From Solimonas sp966252075 (lineage in GTDB: Bacteria; Pseudomonadota; Gammaproteobacteria; Nevskiales; Nevskiaceae): a stretch of 25,668 nt of DNA. Where the stretch lies: NCBI GenBank assembly GCA_966252075.1, contig CBINNP010000020.1, positions 1-25,668 of the forward strand, given 5' to 3'. This document shows positions 22,327-25,668 of the stretch, piece by piece. The notes below the pieces were generated by a model, which was not told the DNA's origin, ran no database searches, and saw only the letters and a program-made list of their open reading frames with translations. Every line of letters starts with the position of its first letter. The first letter of the stretch is position 1. Both the position numbers and the translations under genes were made by a program.

Positions 22327-23598
22327 GTGGACGTGAAACCGGAGCTCATCCAAGACGGCGGCTGGCTGCTGCTGTCGTTTCTGCTCGCCGCCGGCGCCAT
22401 GCACGTCGCCGCGGCGATCGCCAGCCGTCGCGCCGAAGAACCGCAGCGCCGCGGCCGCCTGCTGGGGCTCGGCGCGCTGGCGGGCGGTACCGGCCTGTGG
22501 TCGATGCACTTCGCGGCGCTGCAGGTGTTCGCGCCGGCCGGCCTGTTCGGCTACCGGCCGGAGTGGCTGCTGGGCGGGCTGCTGACCTGCGCCGGCACCA
22601 GTGGACTGCTGATCGCCGTCGCCAGCGGCCGGGAGTTCCGCGCCGCGCCGATCGGCCTCGGCGCCGTGGCCATCGGCGCCGGCCTCGCCGGTGCGCAGTA
22701 CCTGAGCTTCACCGCGCTGGATCTGCGTCCGCCGATCGAATGGCAGGCGCTGCGCGTGGTCACTTTCGCCGGCCTGGCCACCAGCGTCGCCGCCGCCGCG
22801 AGTTGCGCGATGCTGGCGCTGCAGCTCTCGCCGACGCGGCGACCGCTGCCGACTCGCGCCGGCCTGGCCCTGCTGCTCGGCGCCGCGCTGAGCGGCGTGC
22901 AATACAGCGGCGCGCTGGCGGCGCGCTTCTCGACGCGCAGCGTGTCCGCCGGCAGCGAGCTGGGCACCGGCGGCACCGCGCTGCTGGTGGCTGCGCTCAG
23001 CGTCGCGCTGTCGGTGTTGGCGCTGCGCATCGCCGCCGGCGACACCCGGCTGCAGCGGCGGCTGCGCGAAGAACAGCGGGCGCGCGAGCAGGAACAGCGC
23101 GCGCGCATGCTGGCGCTGCACGACCCGGAGACCATGCTGCGCAATCGCGCCTCGTTCCAGCAGCAAGCCGTGCATTTCATCCAGCGCTGCAGCCGCAACG
23201 GCACCCGCTTCGACCTGTTCTACGGGGCGCTGCGCTTCCCGCAGGCGCCCGGCGAGGAGGCCGCGGCGATGCAGGCGATCGCCGCGCGGCTGCGGCCGCT
23301 GGCACGGCCTCAGGATTTTCTCGCCCGCTACGGCAAGACCGAGTTCGCGCTGCTGCGCGAGCGCGAGCCGCTGGAAGGCGCGCCGACGCAGCTGCACGAG
23401 CAACTGCTCGCCGCCTGCACCCTGCCACTGGAGCTGGGCGGCCGGCTGGTCGCACCGCAGGCGCATGTCGGCGTCGGCACCTTTCCGGACGCCGGCAGCA
23501 GCTCGCGCGAACTGCTGACCGCCGCCGCGCGCAGCGTCGACACCGCTGGCCCGGCGGCGGCGCGGCGGGTCGGACCGCATCATCCGATCGCCGCCTGA
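22327..23598 (+). CDS. Membrane signalling protein with degenerate MHYT and GGDEF domains, apparent I-site kept
   Basis: Inner-membrane protein of 423 residues. The first 235 form about seven helices resembling an MHYT sensor: MHF at 60-62, but the other two expected Met-His-Tyr triplets read AQY (124-126) and VQY (192-194), so the metal ligands are mostly lost. A basic/Glu coiled coil (238-262) leads to a GGDEF-like domain that starts HDPETMLRNRASF (compare D-x-LTGL-x-NR). The active-site loop reads GKTEF (336-340) instead of GGDEF, and the metal-binding Asp region is absent, so diguanylate cyclase activity is unlikely. RPQD at 327-330 lies five residues before the loop, exactly where the RxxD inhibitory site binds c-di-GMP. 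The GTG at 22327 has GGGGG just upstream; a GTG at 22333 is nearly as good. It is divergent from rdgC and upstream of an RDD gene. Confidence 0.75.
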   Translation: MDVKPELIQDGGWLLLSFLLAAGAMHVAAAIASRRAEEPQRRGRLLGLGALAGGTGLWSMHFAALQVFAPAGLFGYRPEWLLGGLLTCAGTSGLLIAVASGREFRAAPIGLGAVAIGAGLAGAQYLSFTALDLRPPIEWQALRVVTFAGLATSVAAAASCAMLALQLSPTRRPLPTRAGLALLLGAALSGVQYSGALAARFSTRSVSAGSELGTGGTALLVAALSVALSVLALRIAAGDTRLQRRLREEQRAREQEQRARMLALHDPETMLRNRASFQQQAVHFIQRCSRNGTRFDLFYGALRFPQAPGEEAAAMQAIAARLRPLARPQDFLARYGKTEFALLREREPLEGAPTQLHEQLLAACTLPLELGGRLVAPQAHVGVGTFPDAGSSSRELLTAAARSVDTAGPAAARRVGPHHPIAA

Positions 23599-23687
23599 GC
23601 CGGCGGCGCGACGCCGGGCGGCGCGGCTTCCCTTTTGACCGGCGATGCTTATGCTGTGCGCCCGCTCCCCCTGCCGGCTGCCGTTCC

Positions 23688-24215
23688 GTGTCGACCCCTT
23701 CCGCTCCCGCGCCGCTGTGGCGCCGCATCGCTGCCGCCGGCTACGACGGCCTCCTGCTGATCGCGCTGTGGATGGTGGCGCTGCTGCTCGACCTGGTGAT
23801 TCGCGACCTGCTCGGCGCCCCGCGTGACTGGACGGCGCTGCGCGCCTACCTGTTCGGCGTCGGCCTGCTGTTCTTCGGCTGGTTCTGGACCCACGGCGGC
23901 CAGACCCTGGGCATGCGCGTCTGGCGCCTGCGCGTGGAGCGCGACGATGGCCGCGAACTGAGCTGGGTCAGCGCGATGTCGCGCTTTGCGGTGATGCTGG
24001 CGGTGTGGTCGGTGATCCTGAGCGTGCCCTTGTCGCGGCTGCCGCATCTGCGCGAGCTGCCGCATGCCGGTCCGGTCGCGCTGGCCTGCGCGCTCGCCAC
24101 CGCGCTGGGCTTGCTGGCGATGCATCTGGACCGCCGCCGCCGCGCGCCGCACGACTGGCTCAGCGGCGCCCACGTCGTGCAGCTGCCGCCGCGCGTCAAG
24201 CCGGCAAAAGCTTAA
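23688..24215 (+). CDS. RDD-family integral membrane protein
   Basis: Small inner-membrane protein of 175 residues. The family hallmark is present: an Arg and Asp in and before helix 1 (PLWRRIAAAGYDGLLLIALW), the loop GGQTLGMRVWRLRVERDDG after helix 2, and the C-terminal HDWLSGAHVV. About four hydrophobic segments are visible. Members are of uncertain function; some are linked to transport or ion homeostasis. The start is a GTG (VSTPSAPAPLW) at 23688, because no in-frame ATG precedes helix 1 and the upstream frame belongs to a shadow of the MHYT gene; the Shine-Dalgarno is weak. The stop TAA overlaps the stop of the convergent lipoprotein gene. Confidence 0.88.
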   Translation: MSTPSAPAPLWRRIAAAGYDGLLLIALWMVALLLDLVIRDLLGAPRDWTALRAYLFGVGLLFFGWFWTHGGQTLGMRVWRLRVERDDGRELSWVSAMSRFAVMLAVWSVILSVPLSRLPHLRELPHAGPVALACALATALGLLAMHLDRRRRAPHDWLSGAHVVQLPPRVKPAKA

Positions 24216-24733
24216 GACTTGCCGTCGGCTTGCGGCCGGCGGATCACCGGCGCCAGATTGCTCTGCACCTGGCGCGCGTCGAAGGCTTTGACGTCGTCGT
24301 CCTTCTTCTGGCCGCGGAACATCACCACGCTGGCCTGGGCCTCGTATTCGGTGATCGGCGTCGCAGTCGACGCGCCGGCGCCGACACCCCAGTACGGCCG
24401 CGGATACCAGTAGTAGTTGCCGTAGAAGCCGTTGAAGCTCTGCAGGTAGCGGGTATTGGCGTCGGTGCCTTCCGAGGCGAACACGAAGTAATCGAAGCCC
24501 GCCTGCAGGGTCAGCTCCGCGGCACGGAACAGCAGGTAATTCTCCACCGTCTGCTTGGGCGTGCGCGCATTGCCGCTGAAGCGGATGCGGTAGCGGTTTT
24601 GCTCGATGCGCTGCTCGTCGTAGCCGTAACCGTTGTCGATCGGCTGATATGGCGTGGCGGTGGCGCAGCCGGCCAGCAGGCCGGTCAGCAGCAGCGCGGC
24701 GATCGCGTCGCGCGAAAATGAAATCCGGCTCAT
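24212..24733 (-). CDS. Small outer-envelope lipoprotein (CC0125/CC1285-like)
   Basis: Secreted lipoprotein of 173 residues. A signal peptide (residues 1-22) ends in LLAG followed by Cys23, the lipidated residue; the next residues are Ala-Thr, so outer-membrane sorting is expected by the +2 rule. The mature part contains YRIRFSGNARTPKQTVENYLLFRAAELTLQAGFDYFV, the pattern of the CC0125/CC1285 lipoprotein group of proteobacteria, whose function is unknown. A Tyr/Trp/Gly-rich stretch (GFYGNYYWYPRPYWGVG) lies in the second half. The ATG at 24733 has GGGAGGG ten bases upstream. It is cotranscribed or tandem with lptG, 67 bases from it, and convergent on the RDD gene with overlapping stop codons. 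Confidence 0.9.
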   Translation of the reverse strand: MSRISFSRDAIAALLLTGLLAGCATATPYQPIDNGYGYDEQRIEQNRYRIRFSGNARTPKQTVENYLLFRAAELTLQAGFDYFVFASEGTDANTRYLQSFNGFYGNYYWYPRPYWGVGAGASTATPITEYEAQASVVMFRGQKKDDDVKAFDARQVQSNLAPVIRRPQADGKS

Positions 24734-24800
24734 CTACACACCCTCCCGGGTCGCGTCGTTGCGCCCGCCATGGCTCAGACCGATAAAGACAGCGGAATGT

Positions 24801-25668
24801 TCAGCGCGCCCGTTGCAGCCGCAGCAATGCCAGCGCGCCCAGGCCGGCGGTCGGCAGGCCCGCCGCCAGCAAGGGATGCCAGCCGTACAACTGTCCGATG
24901 CTGGCGGTCACCTCGTTGACGACATAGAACACCAGGCCGACCAGGATGCCGACCAGCAGGCGCTGGCCCGCACCGCCGCCGCGCTGCGAGCCGAGCACGA
25001 ACGGCACCGCGAACAACATCATCGCCATCACCGTCAGCGGCGTCACCAGCTTGCGCCACAACGACAGCTGATAGCTGCGCGAATCCAGGCCGTTGTCGTT
25101 GAGGTAGCCGATCAGGCGCTGCAGGCCCAGCGTGGTCAGGCTGTCGGCTTCCAGCACGAACAGGCGCAGCACCTCCGGCGACATATGGCCGGCATACTGG
25201 TCCTCGTCGACATGGTCGGCGACGACGCGATCGGCCTCGAAGCGCGTGCGCTGGATGTCGCGCAGCTTCCAGACGCCGTCGACGAACTCGCCGTCGCCGG
25301 CGCGCAGTACCGACTGCAGGTCCAGATCCTCGCCGAGGCGATAGATCTCGACATTGCCGACGCGGCTTTCCGAACGCAGTTCGCCGATGTGCACCACGGC
25401 AGCGCCGTCGCGCAGCCAGATGGGCCGCGTCGCCAGTCCCACCGGGGCACCGGCCTTGGCCTCGCTGCGCAGGCTGCGGGCGGCCTGCGTGCCGACCGGC
25501 ACCAGCAGATCGCCGAGCACCAGCTGCAGCACGCCGAGTGCAAGGCCGGCGAACAGCACGGCCCGGCCGATCTGCATCACCGTCATGCCGGCCGCGCGCA
25601 TCGCCGTGATTTCGTTCTGGGCGGCCAGGGCACCCAGACCGACCAGGGTCCCCAGCAAGGCCACCACG
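24801..25668 (-). CDS. lptG: LptG, lipopolysaccharide export permease (partial, N-terminus off the right edge)
   Basis: One of the two permeases of the LptB2FGC ABC transporter that extracts lipopolysaccharide from the inner membrane. About 288 C-terminal residues are present; the full protein is usually near 355, so roughly the first 70 residues, including helix 1, lie beyond the window. The first residues seen (ALLGTLVGLGALAAQNEITAMRAAGMT) match the coupling-helix region after helix 2. A periplasmic beta-jellyroll follows (about 75-195), then three helices (LTVMAMMLFAVPFVLGS, LLVGILVGLVFYVVNEVT, LLAAGLPTAGLGALALL). The GTG at the edge is internal, not a start. lptF is expected just upstream, outside the window. 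Confidence 0.93.
   Translation of the reverse strand, partial: VVALLGTLVGLGALAAQNEITAMRAAGMTVMQIGRAVLFAGLALGVLQLVLGDLLVPVGTQAARSLRSEAKAGAPVGLATRPIWLRDGAAVVHIGELRSESRVGNVEIYRLGEDLDLQSVLRAGDGEFVDGVWKLRDIQRTRFEADRVVADHVDEDQYAGHMSPEVLRLFVLEADSLTTLGLQRLIGYLNDNGLDSRSYQLSLWRKLVTPLTVMAMMLFAVPFVLGSQRGGGAGQRLLVGILVGLVFYVVNEVTASIGQLYGWHPLLAAGLPTAGLGALALLRLQRAR

Noticed and set aside
1..25668. CRISPR array, transposon, integrase, tRNA or prophage signature
   Set aside because: No regularly spaced repeats, transposase-like proteins, tRNA-like cloverleafs or phage genes were found in reading both strands.

Overview
The window is chromosomal DNA from a GC-rich Gram-negative bacterium. Outer-membrane genes (a TonB-dependent receptor, an OmpA-type protein, LptG and a lipoprotein) show the envelope type. 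rdgC, which is largely confined to beta- and gammaproteobacteria, suggests a gammaproteobacterium; the Nevskiales/Solimonadaceae area is my guess, with no marker gene to prove it. I see no rRNA, tRNA, CRISPR array, insertion sequence or phage gene. The right edge cuts lptG; no gene is cut on the left.

Layout. Bases 109-1691 (minus): an EamA-type exporter followed by a MarR-like regulator. Bases 2071-5969 (minus): a TonB-dependent receptor and, 59 bases downstream, an OmpA-family protein with a calcium-loop linker. Bases 6360-9119 (minus): a large single-chain PEP-utilising phosphotransferase, transcribed from an AT-rich control region that holds two copies of a dyad. Bases 9501-10679 (minus): a BenE-type benzoate transporter, divergent from a tightly overlapped MarR-EmrA-EmrB efflux operon on the plus strand (10837-14056). 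Bases 14148-15892 (minus): an aminoglycoside-phosphotransferase-fold kinase overlapping a small partner gene. Bases 16032-17418 (minus): two Fe(II)/2-oxoglutarate dioxygenases in tandem, the second being alkB. Bases 17690-18850 (plus): a family-4 glycosyltransferase. Bases 18871-20307 (minus): a second 14-helix MFS exporter. Bases 20397-22090 (minus): rdgC followed by a crotonase-family gene. Bases 22327-24215 (plus): a membrane protein with degenerate MHYT and GGDEF domains, then an RDD protein. Bases 24212-25668 (minus): a small lipoprotein and the C-terminal part of LptG.

How the genes fit together. The region mixes core envelope and recombination genes (lptG, rdgC) with transport and detoxification genes: three exporters, two MarR-type regulators, one importer and an alkylation-repair pair. 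The points most worth following are the orphan PEP-dependent phosphotransferase with its duplicated operator, the degenerate GGDEF protein that keeps an apparent c-di-GMP inhibitory site, the receptor/OmpA pair with matching low-complexity tails, and the dioxygenase-alkB pair. No complete new multi-gene system is demonstrated by the sequence alone.

Calls rest on reading the translated sequence and on recalled family signatures; no database search was run. Several starts were moved inward from the longest open frame where a Shine-Dalgarno sequence, signal peptide or gene overlap supported it.
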